From CAYPEL01 sp964409635 (GTDB lineage: Bacteria > Pseudomonadota > Gammaproteobacteria > DSM-19610), in the NCBI GenBank assembly GCA_964409635.1, contig CAYPEL010000068.1, forward strand, positions 1-13,538: 13,538 nucleotides of DNA. Reading direction: 5' to 3'. The notes under the pieces are model-generated. The model saw only the letters and a list, made by a program, of their open reading frames with translations, was not told the origin of the DNA and made no database searches. Both the position numbers and the translations under genes were made by a program. This document shows positions 6,233-13,538 of the stretch, piece by piece; the stretch's first letter is position 1, and each line of letters starts with the position of its first letter.

Positions 6233-6866
6233 CTTACTGTTGGCCGCCTGTAGTACGGTGCTCGCACCCGCCATTGCCAGCACAGAAGAAACCTTCAGCG
6301 CTGTCCTTGAACGCATGCAGGTTAAAGAAAGCCTGCATTACAGGTATAAAGAAACCCGTCATCTTGCCTTACTCGCCCTGCCCTGGAACGCCAGCGGCGA
6401 ACTCTTTATTTCACCTGACAGCATGGTCATCGCCCAGCATTCGCCGGGCCCCGCCCTCACGAAAATTACCGAACACAAACTGTTACACATCGATACCGGG
6501 CGGGAGATCCAGCGCACCATCAAACTGGAACAACCCTTTGGTGTGCCAGGCATGGCGCCATTTTTACAGTTGCTCTATCGCACTTCTGGACAAGCCGAGT
6601 TGGAACTTCACTATAGAACCTCCTTTAAACTGAATCAGGGGCGCTGGCTACTGGGGTTGAATCCCAAACAGGAAGACAGCGGCAAAATCCATCACATGGA
6701 ATTGTCAGGCTTCGAGGCGATGGGGCCGGACTGGCTGAAGCTGACGTATACAGATGGCGACCATACTGAATGGCGGCTATCACTTGTCTCAGGCGGCAGC
6801 GATGCGGCTAAAGCCCTGCAACAGGTACTGGATAACATGAAAGAGCCAGACCACTTGCATGACTAG
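6216..6866 (+). CDS. LolA-like outer-membrane lipoprotein carrier family protein
   Basis: This 216-residue exported protein begins inside the thioesterase gene. ATG 6216 has GGAG 10 bases upstream. It starts with a hydrophobic signal of about 21 residues, with likely cleavage after APAIA. The rest alternates polar and hydrophobic stretches with phrases such as YRYKETRHLALL and SGELFISPD, typical of LolA-like half-barrels. APE clusters carry a LolA-like gene just before the MMPL exporter (apeL by position, a synteny guess). The likely role is a periplasmic shuttle for the lipid-linked pigment. A possible lipobox, LAAC at 9-12, would make it a lipoprotein, but the preceding stretch is unusually short. 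A longer open reading from 6099 is rejected because it lies wholly inside the thioesterase and would bury the signal peptide. Confidence 0.72.
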   Translation: MLSKLSLLLAACSTVLAPAIASTEETFSAVLERMQVKESLHYRYKETRHLALLALPWNASGELFISPDSMVIAQHSPGPALTKITEHKLLHIDTGREIQRTIKLEQPFGVPGMAPFLQLLYRTSGQAELELHYRTSFKLNQGRWLLGLNPKQEDSGKIHHMELSGFEAMGPDWLKLTYTDGDHTEWRLSLVSGGSDAAKALQQVLDNMKEPDHLHD

Positions 6867-9192
6867 AGGGCCACGCGCTTATCGAAAGTCTCCTGAAGCC
6901 AGTTGGTTTATTGTCGCGACGGCCATTCTCGTCGCGCTGGTATTCTGGAAAACCGAAGTTCACACCAATATCGGGGATTTCTTTTTCCCTGGTACTGATA
7001 CCGATGCCGGTTTTCTCGCCGGTCAGTTGCAGTCTGACGAATTTTCCCGCCGCTACCTGATGAGTGTAAATCACCCGGGTATTGCCGACACAACTGCTAC
7101 TGAATTTATCAGTCAATTGTTCCGGGAACTGGATAAACTGGATAGCGTAAACCGCGTCTGGTTTGCACAATTAGACGACGCTGACGTGGAGCGCTTACTG
7201 GCTAGTTATCGCCGTCATCAAATCCACCTGTTTTCACTTGCACCCGAACAGGAAATTCCGGCGCTTATCACACCCACAGGCCTGGCCTCACAGGCTCGTA
7301 TCGTCAAAGATGCCCTGCTTGGCCCCGACCCGATGCGGGTAAAATCCATACTTGAACATGACCCCATGCTGCTAACATTCAACTGGCTGAAGGCGATTGG
7401 CGAACAATTTAATCAGCAGGGCAATGCTGCGGGTCACACCTCCTTTTTCCTCGAGACGCAAAGTTCCGGGCTGAACACATCGGCTCAGGCTACTTTGCAG
7501 CAACGCTTTCTAGAAACGTTTGAGCGTGTCAATGCCGGTTTTGAACAAGACTTCTCGTTCGAATATACCGGCGTTCCTGTGTTTGCCGTGCAAATAAAGA
7601 ATCAGGCTACAGAGGATATACGCCGGATAAGCACACTCTCGATTGCCACTGTCGTGCTGTTATCGCTTTGGGTCTTCCGTTCCTGGCGAGCGCTGTTTTG
7701 TACGGCACTGGTGCTGACTGCCACCGTGTCGCTAGCCATATTGATTACACAACTGGTGTTTGATCAGTTGCACGGACTCACACTGGCGCTGGGTACGACA
7801 CTGATCGGCATCTGTATAGATTATTTCATACACAGCATGGTGCACGCGGGTGACAAGACAGCTGAGCAAAGAAAGCAATCCATTCGGCAGATATGGCCCA
7901 CCTTGATCACCGGTGGTGCCACTACCCTTATCGGTTATATCGCCTTGAGCATCAGTGGCTTTCCGGGTTTGCAGCAAATTGCTGTTTTTACCGGTACCGG
8001 AATAATCACCGCGCTGTTACTTGCGAGGTTTGTATTACCCGGCCTGATGGATCTGCTCGGCGTAACCATCACACCCACTATCAATCTGCAATGGTTTCTC
8101 GAAATAGCAACGCTTAGGGGGTTCCGCTACTCGGTGTTTTTTATTATTGCTGCCGCAGCTATCGCGGGTTTACCTGCAATACACTGGGGTAACGACCTCA
8201 ACATGATGACACCCGAACTGGAAAATCTGAAGCAAAAAGATAGCGAGATCCGCTCCCGGATGGCCAGCATAGAACCGGGTAGATTTATTTTGACTGAAGG
8301 TAAAACAACCGAACAGGCGCTACGCGCCAGCGAAGCGGTACTGCCGGTACTCGAAAAATTACGGGCACAAAGAGATCTGGACGCGTTTTATCCGCCTTTC
8401 CCCTGGCTTGCGTCCAAACAATTGCAGACCAGCAATCAACTGACCTGGAACGCTTTGCTTACCCCGGATATCCGCAGTCAGTGGGATGCCGCACTAAGCA
8501 GCGCCGGACTCAATGCCGCAGCCTTACCTCGCCTGGAAAAATCACACGCACCCTTTCTCGACCTTGATCAGGTGAAAGATTCGCCGGCCTGGCCGCTGAT
8601 CTCGCGGCAGATAATACAGCTGCCCGATAAAACCGCCATCGTGATCTGGCTGGGAAAACATCACCCTGACGCAGTCATCGCGGCACTTTTAGATACCCCA
8701 AACAGCCATTATTTCAGTCAGAAGGAACGCTTCGATCAACTGGCGGTAGCCTACCGGAACAAGGCCCAGTCCATGCTGATCGTTGGAATTCTTGTCATCT
8801 TTGCGATCCTGGCCATACGCTATCGATCAGTTTGGACTGCCATACGCGTACTGATACCGGCCGGCCTTTCCATCCTCATACTGCTCGGCGCCTGGGGCCT
8901 GGCGGGCTCGCCAATGGGTTTGCTGCATTTGATTGGGTTATTATTAACGGCGGCGGTTTGCGTGGATTACGGTATCTTTTTTCTGGAGAACAAAAGTGAC
9001 AACGAAGTGCGCACGTTCCAGGCAATCACGGTTTCCGCCATCACAACTTCCGCGGCCTTCGCCTGTCTCGGTGCAGCAGAAAATCCAGCGTTACACGCCC
9101 TCGCCTGGACGGTATCACCCGGTGTACTGGCGGGTTTTTTACTCTGTCCGGTTATCTTGCGAAAACCAGGTGAATTAAAAGCCACGGCTTGA
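6859..9192 (+). CDS. apeM: MMPL/RND-superfamily exporter
   Basis: This 777-residue protein has the full RND plan: TM1 (about 15-30), a first periplasmic domain (about 31-255), five helices (about 256-396), TM7 (about 422-442), a second periplasmic domain (about 443-636) and five final helices (637-766). That makes twelve predicted helices with an internal duplication. Asp321-Tyr322 (CIDYFIH) and Asp703-Tyr704 (CVDYGIFF) sit at matching places in TM4 and TM10, as expected for the proton relay of MMPL proteins. It probably moves the APE lipid out of the inner membrane, working with the LolA-like protein encoded just upstream (8-base overlap). The ketosynthase gene follows after 14 bases. It is complete with no internal disruption. 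Confidence 0.88.
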   Translation: MTRGPRAYRKSPEASWFIVATAILVALVFWKTEVHTNIGDFFFPGTDTDAGFLAGQLQSDEFSRRYLMSVNHPGIADTTATEFISQLFRELDKLDSVNRVWFAQLDDADVERLLASYRRHQIHLFSLAPEQEIPALITPTGLASQARIVKDALLGPDPMRVKSILEHDPMLLTFNWLKAIGEQFNQQGNAAGHTSFFLETQSSGLNTSAQATLQQRFLETFERVNAGFEQDFSFEYTGVPVFAVQIKNQATEDIRRISTLSIATVVLLSLWVFRSWRALFCTALVLTATVSLAILITQLVFDQLHGLTLALGTTLIGICIDYFIHSMVHAGDKTAEQRKQSIRQIWPTLITGGATTLIGYIALSISGFPGLQQIAVFTGTGIITALLLARFVLPGLMDLLGVTITPTINLQWFLEIATLRGFRYSVFFIIAAAAIAGLPAIHWGNDLNMMTPELENLKQKDSEIRSRMASIEPGRFILTEGKTTEQALRASEAVLPVLEKLRAQRDLDAFYPPFPWLASKQLQTSNQLTWNALLTPDIRSQWDAALSSAGLNAAALPRLEKSHAPFLDLDQVKDSPAWPLISRQIIQLPDKTAIVIWLGKHHPDAVIAALLDTPNSHYFSQKERFDQLAVAYRNKAQSMLIVGILVIFAILAIRYRSVWTAIRVLIPAGLSILILLGAWGLAGSPMGLLHLIGLLLTAAVCVDYGIFFLENKSDNEVRTFQAITVSAITTSAAFACLGAAENPALHALAWTVSPGVLAGFLLCPVILRKPGELKATA

Positions 9193-9206
9193 TAAATTGA
9201 AACGCT

Positions 9207-10433
9207 ATGACCACTGCAGGCACTAATCCGGGAATCACACCTTTGCCCATCACGGCTTGCTCGGTATCCTCTGCCGCCGGCATTGGCACTCAGAAGCTTT
9301 ATGCAGCACTGCTATCCGGACAACATTGCCTGCAAACACCCCGCCTGATTGCAACCAATTTTCCAGCCTTTACCGGAGAAATTGCGGACGCCTTATTACC
9401 CGAACTGGATCCTGAGCTGGCGCAGTATTCCACCCGCAACACGCGGATCGCCCTGGCAACGCTCAACCACCCGCAAGATGCTTTGCGTGCATCGATTAAG
9501 CGTGCCGTTGAACGTTACGGTGCGGACAGGGTAGGCGTTGTTATCGGCTCCAGTACTTCGGGCATATACGAAACTGAAAATTGTTACATCAATATAGAAG
9601 AGCATCAGCAAGCGTCAAAACATTACAATTTTTCAAGGCAACATATCTGGGCTGCCACAGCCAACTTCCTGCGGCTTGAACTCGGGCTGATGGGTCCCTG
9701 TTATGCCATCTCAACGGCCTGTTCTTCCAGTGGCAAGACGCTGGCCAGCGCACAACGGCTGATTACCGCTGGCGTCTGCGATGCGGTGCTGACCGGTGGC
9801 GTGGATTCATTGTGCAGGATGACGCTCTACGGTTTTAAAAGTCTCGATATTATGTCTGAAAACCCCTGCACACCTTTGGACAAAGACCGCAGTGGTATCA
9901 GCCTTGGTGAAGGCGCGGGCCTGATGCTGCTGGAAAAACCGCACCCTGATCACACCGCTTGTGTACATTTACTGGGCTGTGGTGAATCATCCGATGCCTA
10001 CCACATGACGGCGCCACACCCGCAAGGCAAAGGCGCTATCGCCGCAATGCAACGTGCGCTCGGTCAGGCTGGAATCGCCGCCGACCAGGTGGACTATGTT
10101 AATTTGCACGCTACCGGCACTGTGCTGAATGACCAATCTGAAATGCACGCCATGCAGGCGGTGTTTGGATCGGATGTTTTTTGCAGCGGCACCAAAGGAT
10201 TGACCGGCCACACGCTCGGTGCAGCGGGCGGTATCGAAACCATTATCAGCTGGTTAAGCCTGGTGCACCGCTTCAGACCGGGCACCTGTGGCCTTAAACA
10301 AGCCGATGAGTCGTTTCGCTGCCAGATCATTAAAGAGAGTGAAACAGATATCCCGGCAGACATCACAATGAATAATAATTTCGGTTTTGGCGGTAACAAC
10401 ACCTCGCTCGTTTTAGGCTGGCGCCATGAATGA
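9207..10433 (+). CDS. apeO: Beta-ketoacyl-ACP synthase (FabF-like, chain extending)
   Basis: This 408-residue thiolase-fold ketosynthase has a complete catalytic set: Cys172 in TACSSS, His301 in HATGT and His335 in LTGHTLGAAGG, with Lys330 just before. The glycine-rich NNFGFGGNN closes the C-terminus. It should condense malonyl-ACP with the growing chain. Its partner is the Cys-less protein encoded immediately downstream with an 8-base overlap, the arrangement of ApeO:ApeC-type KS/CLF heterodimers. No strong ribosome binding site precedes ATG 9207. Confidence 0.9.
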   Translation: MTTAGTNPGITPLPITACSVSSAAGIGTQKLYAALLSGQHCLQTPRLIATNFPAFTGEIADALLPELDPELAQYSTRNTRIALATLNHPQDALRASIKRAVERYGADRVGVVIGSSTSGIYETENCYINIEEHQQASKHYNFSRQHIWAATANFLRLELGLMGPCYAISTACSSSGKTLASAQRLITAGVCDAVLTGGVDSLCRMTLYGFKSLDIMSENPCTPLDKDRSGISLGEGAGLMLLEKPHPDHTACVHLLGCGESSDAYHMTAPHPQGKGAIAAMQRALGQAGIAADQVDYVNLHATGTVLNDQSEMHAMQAVFGSDVFCSGTKGLTGHTLGAAGGIETIISWLSLVHRFRPGTCGLKQADESFRCQIIKESETDIPADITMNNNFGFGGNNTSLVLGWRHE

Positions 10434-11190
10434 AATTATTTTTAACCCGACGCCCATGGCCATACTGGCAACCGGCCTATGTATCCCGGATAACAAAACG
10501 GCTGATTCTCTCGGCTTTCATGACTGCGCGCTGGATGCATCACGCATACCCGCCCTGGTACGCCGACGTACCAGCAAGGCAACACGTACGGCTATCTCCG
10601 CGGCCACACGCGCCTGTTCAAATGCTGGTATCCATCATGGCCTGCCTGCTGTTTTTGTTTCAGTAACAGGCGAAATGCTAGTCACCGATAAATTATGCCG
10701 CGCCATTGCTAGACACGAATACCCACTCTCGCCGACGCTGTTTCACAACTCCGTGCATAATACCGCCGCTGGCTACTGGAGTATGACAACCGGCAGCCGG
10801 GCGCCCATGCAGGCAATGGCCGCCAGGGACGATGGCTTCGCACTCGGACTGCTGGAAAGCTGGTGTCAATTACAAACCGGAACCGAAAAAGTATTACTGG
10901 TGGTCTATGAGGAAGAGATGCCCGCACACTTGCTACCTGACTATCAATGGGAAGCTTGCGCCGTATCCCTGGTGTTGAGCCTACCGGCAAGTGGCTTAGC
11001 GTCTGTATCCAGACCGCTTCAGTCCAGTGCAGAAAGCTCCCCGGCAACAAAGCATAAATTCTCATCCAGAAGCCCGGCGATGGCAGGCTTAGCGCTGCTC
11101 AGAATACTGCTCGAAAACAACAGTGGCGGCCACCGCGTCGAGGTAGCAACCGGTGTCTCACCGTGGTTGGCAGAGGTGGTGATACCATAA
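10426..11190 (+). CDS. apeC: Chain length factor (Cys-less ketosynthase-like partner)
   Basis: This 254-residue protein matches the short beta-ketoacyl-synthase-like chain length factors of APE clusters. It keeps part of the thiolase fold, for instance the segment around FHNSVHNTAAGYWSM (106-120), where an active ketosynthase would carry its catalytic Cys motif. It lacks that Cys and the downstream His motifs, so it cannot condense by itself. It should pair with the ketosynthase just upstream and shape the extension cavity, setting polyene length. It overlaps the ketosynthase by 8 bases and the next gene by 28 (or only 4 if that gene starts at an AUA). The symbol follows the KS/CLF pair described for E. 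coli APE, from memory. Confidence 0.83.
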   Translation: MNEIIFNPTPMAILATGLCIPDNKTADSLGFHDCALDASRIPALVRRRTSKATRTAISAATRACSNAGIHHGLPAVFVSVTGEMLVTDKLCRAIARHEYPLSPTLFHNSVHNTAAGYWSMTTGSRAPMQAMAARDDGFALGLLESWCQLQTGTEKVLLVVYEEEMPAHLLPDYQWEACAVSLVLSLPASGLASVSRPLQSSAESSPATKHKFSSRSPAMAGLALLRILLENNSGGHRVEVATGVSPWLAEVVIP

Positions 11191-11618
11191 CGCCTTCAGA
11201 AACAAATGTATTTGAGCGGTTATTACCTCACCGCAAACCTATGCTCATGCTGTCAAGCCTATTGCAGCAGGATGAGCATTTTATTCATTGTATTAGTAAA
11301 ATAGAGGCACAAAATCCCCTGCTGGTTGATGGCTATTTTCCAACCCTGGGCGGATTGGAGTTACTTGCGCAGGCATCAGGCGCCCTGTTGGGGTTGACTA
11401 GCGGCGGCAAGGCAGTCAGACCCGGGGTGATAGCCCGGATTAAATCATTCCAGTTACTCGATGCAAGCATACCGGTTGGCGCCGAGTTACATATTCATGC
11501 ACGGATAGTGGCCGGTAACCTGGATGCAGCTATGGTTGAGGGTAGTGTTTTATTTAATGAACAAGCATTTTTTACAGGGTCAATGATGCTGGCATCCCTG
11601 CCAGTAGGTGCACTATGA
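11163..11618 (+). CDS. apeP: Hotdog-fold dehydratase subunit, Glu-bearing partner
   Basis: This hotdog protein (151 residues from GTG 11163) is FabZ-like, with the N-terminal LLPHRKPMLML (20-30) and LELLAQASG (65-73). Glu66 corresponds to the FabZ catalytic Glu in the ExxAQ motif. The GHF His of FabZ is missing, and the matching stretch reads DGYFP (56-60). It complements the subunit at 4165-4515, which has the His but not the Glu. The start is uncertain. GTG 11163 has no ribosome binding site. ATA 11187 forms an ATAA overlap with the preceding stop and has AGAGG 10 bases upstream, giving a 143-residue protein. It overlaps the reductase by 4 bases. Confidence 0.8.
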   Translation: MVGRGGDTITPSETNVFERLLPHRKPMLMLSSLLQQDEHFIHCISKIEAQNPLLVDGYFPTLGGLELLAQASGALLGLTSGGKAVRPGVIARIKSFQLLDASIPVGAELHIHARIVAGNLDAAMVEGSVLFNEQAFFTGSMMLASLPVGAL

Positions 11619-12337
11619 CTCGCAAAGCGTTGATCACTGGCGGCAGCGGCGGCATTGGTCAGGCTATCGCCCAGCGCCTCGCAAAAGACGGGGTACAGGT
11701 ATGGATACATTATTTCAGCCAGCCAGAACGCGCACAACAAACCGCAGACCGGATTACCCAAGCCGGGGGGGCCGCTTCAGTCATCGGGTTTGACGTAGCC
11801 GGCTGGGATCAAAGCCGCGAGGCACTGGAATCCTTACTGGCAGAAGAAGGCGCTATGGATATTGTCGTTCACAATGCCGGTTGCACGGACGATGCAGCGT
11901 TTCCCGGCATGCAAGAACCGCAATGGAAACGCGTCATCGATACCAACCTGAACAGTTTCTTTCATGTCACCAGACCCCTGATCATGCCCATGATCCGCAA
12001 GCGCTGGGGACGGATTGTCAGTATTTCTTCAGTCGCTGCGCTGCATGGTAATCCGGGCCAGACTAATTATGCAGCGGCCAAGGCGGGTCTGATTGGCGCC
12101 AGCCGCTCATTGGCAAAAGAAGTCGCCAGCCGGGGCATATGCGTTAATGTTATTGCGCCGGGATTTATAGAGACCGATATGATTGCCGCCATCCCACCCG
12201 AAACTATAAAACAAGTTGTGGCAATGAAACGCAGCGGCAAAGTGGAAGAACTCGCGGAAGTCGCCGCATTTTTATGCTCCGATGGCGCGTCTTATTTAAC
12301 CGGTGATGTTTTGAATGTCTCGGGAGGCATTATCTGA
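11615..12337 (+). CDS. apeQ: 3-ketoacyl-ACP reductase (FabG-like SDR)
   Basis: This 240-residue short-chain dehydrogenase has the cofactor loop TGGSGGIG (8-15), NAG (87-89), the catalytic tetrad Asn111, Ser139, Tyr152 and Lys156 (YAAAK), and a C-terminal GDVLNVSGG typical of FabG. It should reduce the beta-keto group with NADPH after each extension, before dehydration. It starts at ATG 11615 in a 4-base overlap with the dehydratase and overlaps the flavoenzyme by a single base (TGATG). It is complete with all catalytic residues in place. Confidence 0.9.
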   Translation: MTRKALITGGSGGIGQAIAQRLAKDGVQVWIHYFSQPERAQQTADRITQAGGAASVIGFDVAGWDQSREALESLLAEEGAMDIVVHNAGCTDDAAFPGMQEPQWKRVIDTNLNSFFHVTRPLIMPMIRKRWGRIVSISSVAALHGNPGQTNYAAAKAGLIGASRSLAKEVASRGICVNVIAPGFIETDMIAAIPPETIKQVVAMKRSGKVEELAEVAAFLCSDGASYLTGDVLNVSGGII

Positions 12338-13536
12338 TGACACGGATGCAGTACGATGTCATCGTTGCCGGTTCCGGCCCGGCCGGCTCCACTGCGGCCA
12401 CCCTGCTGGCACAATACGGCCATAAGGTGCTGATACTCGAACGCGATAAACACCCCCGTTTTCATATTGGTGAATCCATGTTGCCGATGAGCACACCCGT
12501 GTTTAACCGGATGGGAATCAAATGGGACGAGCAACACTATCTGCATAAAAATGGCGCCCAGTTTATAGATGAAGCAAGCGGGCAAAGTGTCCGCTTTTGT
12601 CTGAATGGACAGCACCAGCCCTATCAGGTCGAACGTTCAAAATTCGACCATATGCTGGTAGAAAATTCGGTCAAACACGGCGCCGTGCTGCAACAGGATG
12701 AGGCCGTAAAAAAAGTATCTGCAGATGCCGATAGTGTGCAAGTGGAAACCAGTGATAATCAGTATTCAGCACGCTACTTCATCGACGCCACCGGGCGCAG
12801 TGTTTTTATGGGCCGCAAGCTTGCCGGCATCAAACGCATTGATAATCTGGGCCGGTTTGCGCTCTACACACACTATAAGCATGCGCGCTCAGACGCCGTT
12901 ATGAAAATGTATAACTCAGGAGATATTAAGGTACTGATGGTAGACATTGGATGGCTATGGATTATCCCACTCGTGGACAACCGATTGAGCATAGGTCTTG
13001 TTGTACAGAAGCAGATCGATGCTGCGCAACGCGGCCCGGCATTGTATGAGCACTATATAAAGGCATCGCCAATACTCGATGAACTACTTAAAAATACAGT
13101 ACAGGAAGCACCGGTGCGCGCCGAAGCCGATTTCAGCTTTACCAATACTCTACGCTACGGCGAACGATTTGCCTGCTGTGGGGATGCCGCAGGTTTTCTA
13201 GATCCAATATTTTCTTCCGGTGTTTTTCTCGCTGTCACCAGCGCCGAGAGAGTGGCTGACCGCTTGCATGAAGCGCTGTCAACGGGGACAGAGCACAACC
13301 CTAACTTACATGCTGATGACGACGCTGACTACACATTGGGATTTCGCTCCATGCTGCTTTTTGTAGAACGGTTTTACCGGTATGGCATGGTGGATCATCT
13401 GTTTTTTGAAGCAGACAGGAATGAACTGATAAAGAACGATATCGCTGCCCTGCTTTCGGGCGATTTATGGCGCGGTGATAATAATTTTCAAAGGATGTTA
13501 CTGGAGGGAAGGCAAAACAAGAATTCAACGGCTTGA
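12337..13536 (+). CDS. FAD-dependent halogenase-like monooxygenase
   Basis: This 399-residue flavoprotein belongs to the flavin-dependent halogenase/hydroxylase group. The FAD-binding GSGPAG is at 12-17, FHIGESMLP at 42-50, the halogenase hallmark GWLWIIP at 205-211, and the second FAD motif GDAAGFLDP at 282-290. Lys71 in LHKNGAQF matches the conserved lysine that guides hypohalous acid in this group. It probably halogenates or hydroxylates the aromatic head group; a related enzyme belongs to the xanthomonadin cluster, whose product is brominated. Many proteins annotated this way in pigment clusters have no tested activity, so hydroxylation remains possible. GGGAGG lies 9 bases before ATG 12337. 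The stop is 2 bases before the window ends, with no terminator visible, so the operon may continue. Confidence 0.82.
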   Translation: MTRMQYDVIVAGSGPAGSTAATLLAQYGHKVLILERDKHPRFHIGESMLPMSTPVFNRMGIKWDEQHYLHKNGAQFIDEASGQSVRFCLNGQHQPYQVERSKFDHMLVENSVKHGAVLQQDEAVKKVSADADSVQVETSDNQYSARYFIDATGRSVFMGRKLAGIKRIDNLGRFALYTHYKHARSDAVMKMYNSGDIKVLMVDIGWLWIIPLVDNRLSIGLVVQKQIDAAQRGPALYEHYIKASPILDELLKNTVQEAPVRAEADFSFTNTLRYGERFACCGDAAGFLDPIFSSGVFLAVTSAERVADRLHEALSTGTEHNPNLHADDDADYTLGFRSMLLFVERFYRYGMVDHLFFEADRNELIKNDIAALLSGDLWRGDNNFQRMLLEGRQNKNSTA

Positions 13537-13538
13537 TA

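Noticed and set aside
9184..9194. ACGGCTTGATA occurs both at the exporter stop and at the flavoenzyme stop (13528-13538)
   Set aside because: It is an 11-base match over two Ala-stop ends with no flanking similarity or symmetry, so probably coincidence.
1..13538. tRNA, rRNA, CRISPR array, insertion sequence or prophage features
   Set aside because: No cloverleaf, regularly spaced repeats, transposase or terminal repeats were seen anywhere in the window.

Overview
The window is about 11.6 kb of a compact, almost gene-saturated biosynthetic operon for an aryl polyene (APE) pigment. A divergent methyltransferase gene and an unrelated-looking cupredoxin gene lie to its left. Gene content and order (acyl carrier protein, COG4648-type membrane protein, AMP-forming ligase, hotdog dehydratase, glycosyltransferase/acyltransferase, thioesterase, LolA-like protein, MMPL exporter, ketosynthase, chain length factor, second dehydratase, FabG-like reductase) match the APE clusters of Gram-negative bacteria, including the xanthomonadin type. 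A Gram-negative envelope is implied by the LolA-like protein, the RND/MMPL exporter and the LpxL-like acyltransferase. I infer a gamma- or betaproteobacterium of middling GC content and cannot name a genus. A run of exactly 100 N (4871-4970) shows a scaffolded draft assembly.

Layout. 1-200: leader with several inverted repeats. 201-593 (+): secreted cupredoxin. 594-702: convergent intergenic stretch with a weak hairpin. 703-1776 (-): SAM-dependent methyltransferase. 1777-1955: divergent control region with a good sigma70-type promoter on each strand and two symmetric candidate operators. 1956-13536 (+): twelve genes, counting the gap-split glycosyltransferase/acyltransferase as one. Nearly all overlap or lie within 14 bases of each other, so they are probably one translationally coupled transcript, with no terminator seen before the window ends.

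How the genes work together (inference from family knowledge). The ligase activates an aryl starter acid and loads it on the carrier protein. The KS/CLF pair extends it, the FabG-like reductase reduces each beta-keto group, and the two hotdog proteins dehydrate, giving a conjugated polyene. The LpxL-like acyltransferase, glycosyltransferase, LolA-like protein and MMPL exporter would attach the product to a lipid and move it to the outer membrane. The thioesterase may release or edit chains. The flavin enzyme of halogenase type and the divergent methyltransferase would decorate the aryl head group, which points to a halogenated or hydroxylated and methylated APE of xanthomonadin type.

Parts often found in such clusters but not seen here are a second carrier protein, an additional ketosynthase (ApeR type), a separate ApeD-type acyltransferase and a dedicated source of the aryl starter. 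They may lie outside the window. The system is a known class. The less routine points are the tailoring pair, the split dehydratase active site, the control sequences and one possible AUA start.
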